A DNA stretch of 64,000 bases from Asterella californica (GCA_036924285.1 JAYKYS010000017.1:6987501-7051500), one strand, 5' to 3'; numbered from the stretch's first letter, positions 35,366-49,001 are shown. The notes: generated by a model from the letters alone, not told the origin. Translations and numbers: made by a program.

Positions 35366-36840
35366 ACGAGTACAAGTTGAAGTGAGGAAAAGTCTCCTTG
35401 AAAAAGTGTTTCCTCCCATTCCTCTTGAAGAAGTGTTTTGCTCCATTCCAGCTTCAGGATGCATCCCGAAGTTGGAATGGAAGAAGGTCCTCTTTTAAGA
35501 GATGTTTCGCGTCCCGAAGCTGGAATGGAGAAAGTTCTCTTTAAGAGGTGTTCTTCCCCTCCAACTTTGGGACGCATCCCAACGTTGGAATGAGAGAAAG
35601 TCCACATGAAAAGATGTTTCATTCCACTTCAACTTCCGGACGCCTCCTGAATTTGGAATGGAGGAAAATACTTTTGAAGGGGTATTTCGTCATAGTTCAA
35701 CTACGGGACGCGACCTGAAGTTGGAAAGGAAAAAAGTCCCCATGAAGAGATGTTTCCTCTCACCAAAACTTCGTGACGCGTCTCAAAGTGAGAATGAGAT
35801 AAAGTCCCCTTGAAGAGGTGTTTCCTCCCACTCCAACTTCGAGATGCATCCTGAAGTGAGAAGGAGAAAGTCCCCTTGAAGAGGTGTTTCCTCCCACTCC
35901 AACTTAGAGATGCATCTCGAAGTGGGAATGAAGTTAAGTCCTCTTGAAGATGTGTTTTTCCTCATTCCTCTCGAAGTTGGAATAGAGGAAAGTCCTCTTG
36001 AAGAGGTGTTTTCTCCTACGTCCTCTTAAAACGTCAAGAATATAATCTAACTATCACTTAAGAAGATGCGCGATGTGAGAGGGAGGAGCGAAAAAATTGA
36101 GACCAATATACAATACTGCAGTCAATATGAATAGTTTGTTTGTTTTCTTGAGTCCTACCTGAAGTTGCTAAGGTAGAACAACTTCGAGACGCTACCTAAG
36201 AGATGTACTCTCTCTGTATAGTCTAGGTCCCCAGTTCAACTTCGAGACGTATCTCGAAGTTGAAGTGACGGTTGTGTCCCAGTCCAACTTTGGGACACGA
36301 CTTGAAGTTGGACTGAGGATCTACATGAGGTATAATAGTTCAACTTCATGATGCGTCTCAAAGTTGACTGGAGACATTCATGAGACATAGGTAGTTAAAC
36401 TTTGGAATGCATCTCGAAGTTCAACTGGGAACTAATAGTCAACTTGGTTTCTTTACTTAAATGAGACTTTCCAGACTAAAGTGACACATTTGGATGCACT
36501 TTTTAGGACATTTGGGGAACAGTTTTTTGGGGAACATACACATTTGAATGATAATCTTGAGACATTGACATATTTGAGATGTTTGGAGGTCGACAAATAT
36601 GACATTTAGATGGTAGTTTTGAGACACCATGTAAACTTTCCCGCGTGAGAAGTGCATCTAACTTTGAGACGCATCCCGAAATTGATGACATGTAGTTCAT
36701 AATATATATCTTCATTTGTACCCAACTTCTCATGTGAATTTCTATTAACAACGAAATTGGTATGGTAGAAAAATATTTTTTCAGAGTTTCCTTTCAAGAT
36801 ACTTGCATCCAACTTCGAGATGCATCCCGAGGTTGCCCTC
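35366..36840. repeat. Palindromic tandem array (~67-bp units, then dispersed units)
   Basis: From about 35450 to 35965 units of roughly 66-70 bases recur. Each carries a core like CAACTTCGAGATGCATCTCGAAGTTGG followed by gaaagtcc-cttgaagaggtgtttc. Further cores lie at about 36160-36440, 36660 and 36795. The clearest is at 36235-36264: perfect 13-bp arms TTCAACTTCGAGA and TCTCGAAGTTGAA with a 4-base loop. Where the period is 66, the minus strand stays open and encodes a 22-residue repeat containing SGCISKLEWEETPLQGDF. RNA from here would fold into serial hairpins. A satellite is the simplest reading. Confidence 0.85.
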
Positions 36841-37635
36841 TTGTCTCTAACTAGCATTCACTTTAGTTGCTCATAACTTCTCACTAGAATGTCGATTGAG
36901 GACAAAAAATTATCAAGTCGATAAGCATTTGCAATGAGCTTTGTTCCTTCTCCTTTTTGTGATTGCTGACAATCTTCAGGTCGTCGATCTCTGGAAGTAT
37001 ATATGAGAGGGACTCGATGACGAGACGAGTGAGGACGAGTCACTCGATCTCATAGTTTGGCGGGTGAACTCTAGGAGTATGAGGTGATGGCTGGGCCAGT
37101 ACCAAGGTGCGTTCCGGTCTAGACCTAGAAATCATCTAAGACATCATTTTGCTAAAAGAAGAATCTTGTCCACCAGCTCTTGTCTTCTTCAGTGAAATAT
37201 GTATTTCTTTCCTCCAAGGCCTTACTATAACTTTCTAGTATTTTTTAACCAGCATGTTCATCCGAAAGTCGTATAGCCTTAAGAGCAATAAGTGATGCTT
37301 CCAAATCGTACCTTTTAGCACATAGTTGACAAAATTTCACTAGAGCCTCTCCAATCTTGAGAAGTACATAATCTTTTGACCCACAAGTCTGATCTCCACT
37401 AGAACAATATGTGTCCACTACAACTGTCAGTTATAACTCTTCCGGATCATTTTAGACATTTATAACTAGTAATGATTCTTACTGGACTTTTCGTAATAGA
37501 CAGTGAGTCATAAATATCCAACGTGGCTCTTAGTCCTCTTGAATAGGACTGCCTAGTCATAAAAACCATGATGACGTGACTTTCTACTAAACAAGTTGTG
37601 ATGTGTGATGTGGTAGTTTATGTCGAAAGCCATGT
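36841..37635. other. Spacer, no recognised gene
   Basis: It includes a short gacgag-rich stretch near 37015-37050. No protein family is visible on either strand. Confidence 0.4.
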
Positions 37636-37985
37636 AGGATGATATGGCGCAATATACTCACATAACACGTGACATATTTTTGTGCAAGCCACGTATCACA
37701 CAGTTATAACATACTTGTATGTGTCACGTGTTGCAAGTGGTAGATGACATGTATCACGTCAAAGTTGACATTCATACATGCAACGTGTCTTATTGAGGAC
37801 ATGCTACGTGGTACACATTTTATGACTGATACTATTACCACACGTCCAAGTATTTTCATGCCACGTACGTGTCACATAGCATGATAACTTATGATTCCAC
37901 GTGTCATGAATTGAACTTACCACGTGTCAAATTATATGAGATATAAAAAGATGCACCATGTGTCATAATTGAACACGTGGATACT
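37636..37985. repeat. Dense cluster of ACGT-core (G-box/ABRE-like) motifs
   Basis: At least eleven ACGT cores fall in about 340 bases, for example near 37667, 37691, 37718, 37755, 37782, 37805, 37841, 37862, 37898, 37921 and 37974. Many are in the context CCACGTGTCA. bZIP and bHLH factors bind such motifs in plants. The spacing is irregular, so it may be a degenerate minisatellite rather than an enhancer. The nearest genes are the Ptta-like gene (minus, ending at 38435) and the YUCCA relic. Confidence 0.7.
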
Positions 37986-38434
37986 GTAGACTAATCACAA
38001 TCTATATTGAATATTCAACCATATGTACACAGTACCACAGATTAATGATATGAGTACAAAAGTTTTGGATATTATACTTAATTCTTTGATTCAAATTAGT
38101 TGACGAGTTGATACTTCAGCAAGCTTAGAACGATGTGTATTATACAAACATATGTGCATAATGTTCCCAACAATTGAGAACACGTAACAACAACACTTCA
38201 GTTCACAACCATAGTTGCATAACAGATATCGTGCATGAAAAAAAGAACGAGAGTAACGTCATGAAACTTAACTGTAAGCCTTAGATTGTTAATTTTCTCA
38301 TCATTCTTGCTGTCATGTTTCATGTGTGACTACTACCACAAGACAATTTATCTTGTGTTTACATCAGCAAGAGATGTAACATCTGGTAGGCTTGGGAAGC
38401 ACAAACTACAAGTGGTATCTAAGATAGTTATTAG
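37986..38434. other. Spacer 3' of the Ptta-like gene
   Basis: AT-rich and probably 3' untranslated or intergenic for the minus-strand gene that ends at 38435. No gene seen. Confidence 0.4.
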
Positions 38435-41089
38435 TTATATGGCTAAAGCACCAACTAAAACATTGCATCCTTTGAGTTTGTCTTGCCGTGCAACCTCTAC
38501 TATCCTTCCAACTGCTACATCTCTCATGGTATTCTTTGGTTTCTTGAGAACCACTTGCTCTCCAACCTTCAGCTGCAAACCAAGTTCAGAAAAATCTGAA
38601 ACATTAAATACAAACAAGTTTAACTTTCTAAATGTTAAATACAAAGCATCTTCAGTCCAAATGAAAGAGTTCAAAGCTAATGAGCATATGAAGAACAAGC
38701 AGGTTGGACTTTAACTAACTAATGTGAAACATCAAATTATAACTCAAACAAATGATAACTCATCAAATTGTAGATATGATAGACTCAAGAAAACAGAAGA
38801 ACTGTATCTTTTCCTTCTCATTGATAGAAACTCTACTGGTTTCTTGCTGGATGCAGGTTCTTCTCAAAACATCGCAAGATCATCAGACCTTGACAGAGAT
38901 GCTGACTTGGAGACATTTTGATTCGACGAAAGAGAGAATATCCCTCGTTGAACTTCGCCTTTATCTTTTCTATGAGGGTCTGAATTCTGTAAAGAATCTT
39001 CATGATCATCTATAGACTTGTTCACATGACAAGTCTATAAGATCATAACAAGTCTGGTCCATGTAAGATCATAACATCACCGGTTGGTTTGCGTGGGACA
39101 AATAATGTTTTAGAAACTAAGATTTGAACCATACTTACAAGCTCATTTGACATCCTTCCTTGCTTGTCTACTTTTTGTGTCAAGTGATCGAGATCATTCA
39201 CTCTCTGTACTCATGTCTTCTTAACCTTCTGATGATTGCATCCGATAACTGCAACCAAAGGTAAAAGTCAATATTTCTATCATCACTGAAGTCAAATCAA
39301 ATAGAGTCAAAATGAAAATATGTACCGTTTCTTACCTTTGATGATTGAGAAGTTGAGGATCCGTCAATGCGCAGAGAGAAGTTTAGGGTTTAGGGTTTAG
39401 TTTAGGGTTTAAGGTTTAGGGTTTAGTTTAGAGTTTAGGGTTTAGAGTTTAGATCCAAGTAATACTCAAGTATATGATTCTTTCAAGAGACAAAGCACAG
39501 AGCAGCACAAGAAGATACATGATACTATTTAATGTAAAAAAAAATATGATTTCTTGGTTAAAGCGGATATCTAAATAGTAGTAAGATGATGACGATTGAA
39601 GATATATGACATCCATGACAAAGAGTTCAAGAAGATAAGATTATCATCAGTAATAGTCTTGAAAGCGGTTCAGGAAAGAATCTGCAAGGTACACAACACA
39701 GTTAGTGTTTAGAGTAGAAATGGCATGACTTTGAAGTCACATGGGGATCAGTAGATGAGACGAAGTTCATTTTTAGAGGTCCAGATCTGAAACCCACGTT
39801 TTTGACAAAAAATGGTGACTCATATCTCATATTCAAAATAACTCAATCCAAGAATAATTTCCTACATGAGAGATAAGTTGGTTGAGTAATCTCTCTACTT
39901 ATAACTACAAACAGACATGAACATGATCAAATCATCATACGAGGTCCACTAAATTGAACTCAGAAATAGATTGATCAAACTTGGCCGAAGTAGTCAAAGA
40001 GTTGACAATTTCTTATTTGATTTAAGAAACGAACTCTTACAGCGTGAGCATGCATGTAAAGGAGTACTTCAACTAAGAATCTTGGACTAAAGTGTGTACT
40101 TATCAGCATTTTGGAAAACCCATATCATGCTCGTCATGAGTAATTCAGATTCACAACAGCCGCTCTCGCGGCTTTCATTTGAGAAGCTTTCGTTTGTCCT
40201 TCAGAGGAGATTGAGTATTTGAAAAGAGATTCCCAATTCTTCTTTTCTGTATCGGGAGGACAAGGAGCATCTTGCTTTCTCTCACCAAGTTCTCCTATAT
40301 TTTTTTCAACTTATTTCTCTCGCATTTCAATATCTGTTGGATCTTCTTCTTGGAAAAAGTATCACACAAGTTCTGTCTTATATACTCGTACTTCTCATCC
40401 ATACTTCTCCTTAAACTGGACAGTGATGCAGCAGAGTGTTTGACTACCTCAACAACTCCCAAGTCCAAGTATCTTAACGTAGAAACCTTTAAAACATTGA
40501 CCCACTCAAGTTTACCAGAATCTGCTCGTGTGACACATCCATCTTCATCCACTTCAACTGAATGTGACTTCAGACCTTGTTGCTTTCTTGCTTCGTGTTC
40601 AGGTTCTCATTTTTCTCTCAAAGCTCGTCGTCTCATCCTATCCTCTGCAAGATTCACAGAATCTACATGCAGAAGAGAAGTTGTTAGTATTATGCTCATT
40701 TTGTCTAAGTGGTCTGCATGAATCTATTGAATAGGTTTTACACGAATATCGTTGACTCAGCTAGAAAGTGATATCTAAGTTTCTGCAGAAGCAGATCAAC
40801 CGACTATAAAGCATGAATAGAACTTGAATTACTGAAGTTTAGAGTTTCAGAAAGTCTTACGTGGTTCAGATTTAGGAAGAGCATTTTGACTCCTGACCTT
40901 TGTGTAATAGTTTTGGTGGTCCTCCAGGTTCTCCTGGAGTCCATGAGTCTAAAGGTCCCATATGAACCCGTGTTCTACTATCTGTCATTTGAGGCACTAT
41001 TGAAGGTCCCATGTTTGATGTAGACCCTATCCACCCCCACATCCAAGGATTGGAGGAACTAGGTGGTCCATAGTAACGTCGAGATGCCT
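38435..41089 (-). pseudogene. Ptta/En/Spm-like transposase gene spanning the 39.5-kb boundary
   Basis: The minus-strand parts, 5' to 3', are: the Gly/Pro/Trp-rich block (41089-40879), the block around LRRSMDEKYEYIRQNLCDTF (about 40736-40292), the block EGQTKASQMKAARAAVVNLN (about 40266-40134), and VEVLLYMHAHA text near 40060. Next is a heptad-like stretch RVNDLDHLTQKVDKQGRMSNE that ends at a strong donor GTAAGTATGG (39138-39129). The final exon 38572-38435 reads LKVGEQVVLKKPKNTMRDVA and VGRIVEVARQDK to TAA. A coiled coil followed by a G..V.L...P...VA.G.I module is the C-terminal plan of Ptta/En/Spm proteins linked to CACTA elements. Stops and frame changes suggest a pseudogene. The family call is tentative. 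Confidence 0.42.
39381..39452 (+). repeat. Interstitial plant-type telomeric repeat
   Basis: About ten TTTAGGG-like units (TTTAGGG, TTTAG, TTTAAGG, TTTAGAG variants) lie in 72 bases. The orientation is G-rich strand on plus. It sits 54 bases before the start of copy B as seen in this window. It may mark a repaired double-strand break or an ancestral end, or be a simple microsatellite, here within an intron of the minus-strand gene. Confidence 0.9.
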
Positions 41090-41933
41090 ATGACCTTATG
41101 AAAAGATGCAAGAATATGCAATCTGAGACCACATATTTACGACGTACTGAAAAAGCACTTCACAAGGCACAATCTTGCTTGGATGTGAGCATAGCTTAAC
41201 AATGCATGGAGTAAAAACTGAAGAATTCCAACTCATCGGATGCCTTTGAACTAGATTTCGTATTCAATATCAGAAATCTAGATGCAAACTCCTGTCTTTG
41301 TTAATGGTAGATCATCGAGCTTGGAATAAAACTATCGATATTAGAAAAATAGTTTGATGTGACACACTGCCTTGTGATCACGTCTGTGGTTGAATGGTGT
41401 AAGTCAAAGGAGGATTTTTTAAAACATTCTAAGGTTTTGCTTCAGAGTTGCTCCAGTTGTGGAGCATTCGTTGTGGTGCATCATCACCCCTATGCGATGG
41501 ATCTCCAGTTGTGTGGTTTCTTTGGATATCGTTACACAAGCTTGAAAGAATGTTAAGTCCATTTGCGTCACCGTCTAAGAAATCACCATCCGAAGTATAT
41601 TCAGACATGATTTAATCGCTCTAGCACGCAAGTGTGTGTGAACCGGTGAACAGTCTATTATCTCCCCACATCAAACTTGTTTACTTGAAGTCCTCACATG
41701 GACATGATCTTGTAAACTTAACTACAGAAACCACATCGTTAGATATTATAGACAAGATCCAAGAATATGAAATGTCAATGTGAAGAATGCGAAGAAGAAA
41801 CAGGAACATAACAAGAAACATGAAGAAAGCGAGCAAACTTCACGTTAGTCAAAGAAACTGACGCACGAACCAGAACTTATAGATCCTTGAAGCTAAGGTT
41901 CAAAATTAAAGAAGCTTCAACACGTCTTCTCTC

Positions 41934-41976
41934 TACGATGTTACGTGCTCTTTAAGAAAGAGCACGTAACATCGTA
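41934..41976. repeat. Perfect 20-bp inverted repeat (copy B)
   Basis: Identical to the hairpin at 2428-2470: arms 41934-41953 and 41957-41976 with a 3-base loop. Confidence 0.9.
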
Positions 41977-42025
41977 AGAAAGTGGTGAAACAGCTCCGCT
42001 GGTCTTGTCTTCCTGATTCACCTCA

Positions 42026-42821
42026 TGACTATCGAAGTCATTGATTGATCCGACATTACTACATAAGATGCGTGAGCTTCACCTGAAGGTAATAAAATAA
42101 TGAGACAAAAGTTGACAATCAAACGTGTCATTGAAACTAACACTCATTCTATTTTGTTTTCATGAACTACTCTCTCAATGCTAAGCTTCTTCTGCACTGC
42201 AAGTTTCTTTATACTTTTTGACATCATGATTGATGGTGAGTAATGTCTACTGCGTGATGTTGTGAAATGAGCTCAACTTCGCCGCCATACCTCACTTACT
42301 TGATCCGCTCGAGGGCTGACACACGACAAAGTTTGAGAGAGAAATGAGATCATGTTCACCGCTCATATCTAACTTATGCGGCTCGCTTGAAGGTTGACAT
42401 GACAGAAAGTTTGAAACTTTAAATTTATCGAAATCTAGCAACTGATCACGACTATCACGACTTCTGAAGTCCATCGAATGATTCAACATTACTAGCTTGT
42501 GTGAGCTTCACCCAAAGGTGATAAAATAACGAGACAAAAATTGACAATAATGCATCACTAAAACTAACACTATTTGTATTTTTGCTTTGAACTACTCTCT
42601 CGATGCTAAGCTTCTTGGGTCCTTTTACGTGTTTTGGCATCAAGTTCGATGGTGAGCATTTTCTATCATGCGATGTTTTGAAATGAGTCAAAATTGATCT
42701 CTATACCTCGTAAACTCGAGTCGCTCGAGGACTGATAAGATACAAAGTTTGAAAGTGAAAGAGTTCATGTTCAGCAGTTGAAGATTGTCATGATACAAAT
42801 TTTGAAGCTTTGATAATACCG
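42026..42821. repeat. Diverged ~0.4-kb tandem repeat (copy B)
   Basis: Same two units as at 2520-3315, with no difference noticed between the copies. Confidence 0.75.
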
Positions 42822-43155
42822 TGCACAAGGTCTATGGCCATGGTAACGACAAGTGCTTCACAAGACTAGTTTTTTTGAAGTTCTGAGTTCTTGAACGTGA
42901 GATTTTTTTCAGTTTAGGTGATTTGGAGTTGAAGTCTTACATGCGTGTCTTGTGTTTTGTTCCGATCAAGAACATGATGGAGATTTTTCTTTTGTGATTT
43001 GTATTCCATGTGTGATTTTTGTCCTTTTTTTCACGATCGTATCATAGCTAGAAGAATCTGTCCTCTCAAGAAACTCTCGCCTCGTCGTACACTCTGGTGC
43101 TTCCATTTGAGAGCATCTTGGGATGATTGATCATGAAGGTTGAGTTTATTCGTAG

Positions 43156-46100
43156 AAGAGATAGATCGTAAGAGTGGAAGCGCTGCTGCTGCTTTCTCTA
43201 TGATTGCTACATCTACGTCTACTACAGCACCTTTGGTAGCACCTACAATTGGAGCAATGGCAGCATCTGGTCTCGATACGGTTGAGATTTTGAAGAAGCT
43301 TGTGGTCTTGATCTAACAACATTCGATCGTTGGAGGGGGATGAGTTAAATCAACAAAGACTTTGCAAGCGATTGTGAATAAATGTGAAAGATTTGAAAGT
43401 AGAGATATTTCTAGATATCTACGTGAGTAGAGAGGAGAGATGGAGCTTGTGAGGGTAACCGATGCAAAGATGGTCGCTAGTTTTGAGTTAGTTGTGATTC
43501 TTGACTTGCGGAGATCAAGTTAGAGATGTGCATAGAAGAAATCTTGGTGTTTGGCTGAGTTTTGAGCGAGCTCTTCGAGAGAGTTTCTTGAAGAGGATTA
43601 CTAAGAAAACCTTTCTAGACTAGATTGAGCAACACCCTGGTCGTATAATGGGACTAAACGAGTTGCTGAAAGAATTCGATCGGAGATACTGATAGATTTT
43701 AATGCTTAAGAGCTTTGCTTACAGACTATTAGTGATGCTACGAGAGATCATCTATTTTTTATTTGGTTGTTTGATCGATTGAAGGGGTGTTACTACTGAT
43801 TGGGGGAGAGTTGAGGTATGTCGTGGTTGTACTAACGAGGTTGAGACGAGGAAGAGTAGCTGTAAGAGGACGTCCGCTTGCAAAAGTGATTTCTCAATCT
43901 CACGTTGCTCCCACATCTGTTGTCCCTGTAGTCCTTTTGATGCCATTTGTGTCAATTCCTGCACAAAAGGCACCTATTCAAAGACTTGCAGAAAACCAAG
44001 ATCAAGAAAACTAGATCTAAGACTTGATCCAACAAATGCAAGAGTTGAAGGTAGAGCTGGTTGGCTTGTAGAGAGAGTAGCCGCTAGTACCTGCTGTTGC
44101 ATGTCCAAGAGGTGCTCCTATTTGTAGATCTGTTGTGACAGTCTTGATCATCTTCGAGGAGACTGTCAAAAGCTTTACGAGATGATGTCTATGCTATCAG
44201 AATGGTAGGTTACATCTTTCTTCTATTGGAAAGCCATTGAACACACAGTTTGAGCGAGGAGGCATGAGGAGTCTACCTCAGATTGCTATGGTTGTAACAT
44301 TAACTACTTTGATGATACCGCCGATGAATCTTGATGTATGTAATGGACATATTGGAGATTTTGCTAGTCTTACGTTGTTAGATAGGACTGCTGAGAAGAA
44401 TAATGTTGAAATTCTTTCAAGAGGGGCTATGACTATCCATGAGGTCATAGGGTGGAGAGATCTTGTAAGCACTATGTCTATCAAAGTATTCTTGGAGTGG
44501 ATAGACACGTTCAACGGCAAGATGCTTCTATGGAGAAAAAGAAGCGAGAAAAAGAGGCGGTGAGATGCCTCTACACTTGATATTGGAGTTCTAGAGGAGA
44601 CTAGAGATAGACGGAGAGTCACCAGGAGGTGAACATCTCCTCGAGGACGTCTAGTCTATTTCTCAAGCTCTTCCACCTGCACCAGGTCCGATAGAGGTCG
44701 TGTAGAGATCTCAGTAGGAACCATCGATTGCTGGTAGGCGGTTTACTGTCCAAGAGAAAGAAAAAGGATCGGCTTACAAGTTGGCGATGGATATTGAAAC
44801 TTCTATTAATCTCAAGAGCATCTTGGAGCAGAGAAGATTGGATGCACAAACTGAGTCTTCTTTTGGGGAGGTTTTTGGTATTGCAAAGAGAGAGTTTCAC
44901 GAGCTGGTCATCGATATCATCAAGCGGAAGAGACAGGTGATGTCCCGAGCAAGTAGAGAGTTAGATGATAGATGTGATTGGAGTTTTTTTGAATGATGCA
45001 GAATTTTCAAGGTGCATTTTCAGGAGATTGATGACAAGGATATCAGCTCCTGATAATGACTTTAGAAAGAGGCATTGAGTTAGTGCTACAACAGTTTCAC
45101 GAGTACGCCTTGGAAGTTTGTTTGAACATAGTGTTGCTTTAGTTGATCACGGATCTGAGATCAACATCATGTCATGAGAGGTGTATGAAAGATGACAATG
45201 ATCGATCGAACTGAATCATGATTGCGTGCTACGTGCTGCCAGTTATCAGAAAGGTGAGTTACACGAGTCTTGTCTTAACGTGAGAGTGAAGATATGTGAT
45301 GTGGAGGTAGATGAGTACTTCTTCATGCAATCTTCTGCTTCATATCTTGTCATTCTTGGTCAATCTTATATCACTATAATTCATATGGAGACCAAGGTGA
45401 TGGATGACGGATCTCACTATGCTAAGATTTGTAGTCCAGATGATAGACGTTATGTGTAGTTTTTGATCGTTTGTACAAACCACCAACGAAATAGACATAC
45501 CTTGAGAGATTCTCCTATTTGTAGGAGTAAGGGTTTTCAGAACCCACTCTTGTAAGACGAGATAGCAATAGTGAAAAGATCTACTGCTACTATGATCTCG
45601 CTTGAGCAGCTTGAGGAGTCACATGAGGTTGATGAAGAGACTGATCAAGATTATGAGTGTATATACTATGCATAGTTAGAAATCTCGTTTGATGACTTTT
45701 AGTTTTGACGATTGGAGTGCGTTCATGCGAGTAGAGGATTTGATCGTGAAGGATAGAAGGTAGATGAAAAAGCATGTAGTAGATCTATGTTATATAGAAG
45801 TTTTGAAAAAAGACGAGATAATTTCTGGTATGTATGAGGAGTTTGTAGGTGTACAATCTTTTGTTTGTTAGCTAGATGATGTGGATAGATTGATGGACAT
45901 GAGATAGGATGGTGATCCTCATCTGCTCTCATAAAGTCTATGAGGAGGTTGTCTCGTACTTATAATCTTGTCCTCATATGAGACTACAGAGTGGATGGAA
46001 GGATGCAATCTACTGATGTGGCTCTCGAAGAAATAAGAAATAGAGGTGCACACCAAATATAAAATTGTAGGAAAGAAGGTGACCCAATTACATATTGATT

Positions 46101-49001
46101 CACAACAACAAATGGAATTAACGGCCACTGAGCATGTAATTGGAAATCCTACACAAATAAGACATCAGTTTACTCAAGAGACACTCGAACAACTCAGGAC
46201 AGGAGAGGGTGGCTTCTTGACTAAAGTAGAGAAATGAGCTTTCGAGCAGATGATTATTAGTCATGGTAAGGCAGTTTATTTCTCAGCTAAGGAGATTGGT
46301 TGTTTGATCCTAACGTGATAGATCTGATGGTTATCTTCACTATTTCTCACGTATCTTGGGACTTGAAGTCGATTCTATTTTCTCGTGCCTTGCTACTAAA
46401 GCTTATTGAGCTATTGAAGGAGAAGATGCAGATGGGTATTCTTGAACTATCTATGGCTTCGTACTCTAGCCGATGGTTCACAGTGCCTAAGAAGATAAGA
46501 GCTTTATGCTTTTTCCAAGATTTACAACTTGCAAACAACGTCACAATTTGAAACATTGAGACAGGACCTGTGGTTGATGAGGTAGTTGAGGCGTTGTTGG
46601 AAGGTCGATCTATTCTATTGGAGATTTATTTTTAGATTATGATTAGTTTCAGCTTGCTTTGGAGAGTAGAGACTTAACTATCATGTGCACACATTTGAGA
46701 TTGATGTAGATGTGCACTCTTCCTCAAGGAGCAACAAACTCAGTAGGCCATATGCAAAACACGATGCAAAAGGTGTTACAAGACGAGATCATAATCATAT
46801 TTTTGGATGTTCGGTGTGACTTCTGATGGTTGTAGAAAGTTTGTTGCAGATCACATCCGAGATGTGAGTCGGATTTGACACGTTTGAAAAAGATACACCT
46901 CACTTTGTCAAGTATCAAATCTCATTTTGGAATGTCAAAGATTGTGGTAGTTGCTCATTTATGCAGTATTTTTGAGAGGCGACCAAGCTAGATGCTACAG
47001 CAATAATAGCAGACTATACTAGTATCATTGAAGTTTGATGTTTCTTAAGAACTTGTGTGTTGTTTCGCATGAGTATTACTTACTATGCACACGTTGCCGA
47101 GCCTCCGTATGCACTTCTGAGAAAAGAGATAAAGTTTACTTGACGGCAAGAAAATCATGAGACAATAGAGTAGTTGAAAGAGATTTTGAAGTCTCCACTT
47201 GTACTAAGGAGATTTAACTATCAGAGCGGGAGACCTGTCGATACTAAATGTTGATATGAGTCCAAAAGCGATTGGATGGATAGTTGGTCAAGAAGATGCA
47301 GATGGTGTACGGTTTATTTCTAGATTTGGAGTCCGAATCTTGACAGACAAACAACGTAACTATCCTCAAGTGAAGTGTGAGTTGTGAGGTTAGTAACGGA
47401 AGGTAGATCGAGAGTTCTTGACTGGAGCTCGTGTAGTATTAGAAACAAATTATTTATCTTTGCTTGGTATGATAGCAAATTATAATACGTCAGACATAGC
47501 AATGTTGGGATGGATTGCTTACATCAGTGTTTGAACCCTAAGCTGAAACACATAGCCTGGAAAGATAATCCAGTTGCATACATGTTATCTAGGGCTCGTT
47601 ATGTAGATGAAGATGAAATGGTTGCAAAAGTTGAGGATGAAGAGAAGAGAGTGATGTTTGTGTGCAAGTTGGTCAGCAGACTTCAAATTTGGATCACTGC
47701 CGTTCAGAGAGGAATTCTACATGAGAAGATTACGAGATATTAGATTCTATTTGAGTTCTGTATACAGACGAGAGAGTTGGAGTGATGTAGAGTTCGAAGA
47801 GATCAGACGGAAGACGTATAATTACCTTCTACGTGAAGGTTATCGGTGAAAACGTCCAAAGAGAAAATACAGAATATTTGCTAGAGTGGTGGATGATCAA
47901 CCGACAAAGCTGAATCTGCTTAAGGAGTTTCATGACACCTTGTGGGTTGGACACCATGGAGTTTGGACTACTAATACAAAGATGAAGGAGAGATATTGGT
48001 GGAAGGGTTTATATCATATGTGATAGATTTTGTTGGGTCATGTCTGTACTATCAGTTCTACTCTAAGGTCCATTATAGAGATGAGCTTGTACCTACCTAT
48101 CCACCAAGTATCCATTTTCAGTGGGATCCTTGATCTTGTGATAATGCCATCAAGACTATGGAGGATGCGTTACTTGGTGTTGACTCGAGAAGATCTCTCC
48201 AACTACGAGGAGGGATGAGCACTACGGACGAAGACTACAGAGAACATATATCAATTTATGCTTGAAGATATCATCTCTCTTTACGAATATATTTAGAGAT
48301 TACGAGTAGATAGGGACGAGCTGAGAGATATAGAAGTGAAGAAGTTCTTTGCTCGTTGTGAGTAAAGCTTCGGCTTACTACTCCTATGAATCTAGAGAGG
48401 ATTGGTAAGAGTGAAAGAGGACACTCTTCTATTGTTCATTCTTAAGTGAAAGCATGTGATGGTAGGTCTAGAGAATGGTCTAGACTACTTTCATTTGCTT
48501 TGTGGGCTGATATAACAACACACTGTACCATGATCGACTATATGTCAGTTGAATTTTTGTTGGGGTAGAAGTCAATCATGCATGCTGAGGAGGACTTTCT
48601 TACGTGAGCTACGCTACCGTGAGAAGATGGTACTTCACTCCTTGCATTACAAATCATATAGATAGAGCAGAAAGAGGAGGATCTTGCTGAAGCGCAAAAG
48701 AAGTTGAAAGTGGCTCCAGTCAGAAACAAGGAGTATTTTGACAAGCCTCATCGATTACGACCGAAGTTGATACGTGTTGGTGATTGGGTTATGACGCATG
48801 ACAACACATTGGAGAATCATCATTTTGCACTTCGTAAGTTCTCTTGAAGATGGTTCAAGTCTTATGTTGTGCTTGATGTGTATGAAAATATCATTTGTAG
48901 TTTAAGTGAGCTAGATGATAGTCCTTTGAAGCTATTTGTGGCTGGCAAACGTGTGAAGCTGTTTAAAGCGTGGAAGATCAGTAGAGTTGTTCAATTGTAG
49001 T
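43156..49001 (+). mobile_element. Decayed Ty3/gypsy retrotransposon, gag-pol (copy B)
   Basis: Same element as 3650-9495, with protease near 45116-45456, reverse transcriptase 46296-46936, RNase H 47244-47636 and integrase 47896-49001. It shares all the stops listed for copy A. Three of the ten base differences fall here: 45925 (g, a in A), 47222 (c, a in A) and 48371 (c, t in A). The near identity shows that the element arrived and decayed before the duplication. It is not evidence for a second insertion. Confidence 0.9.
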
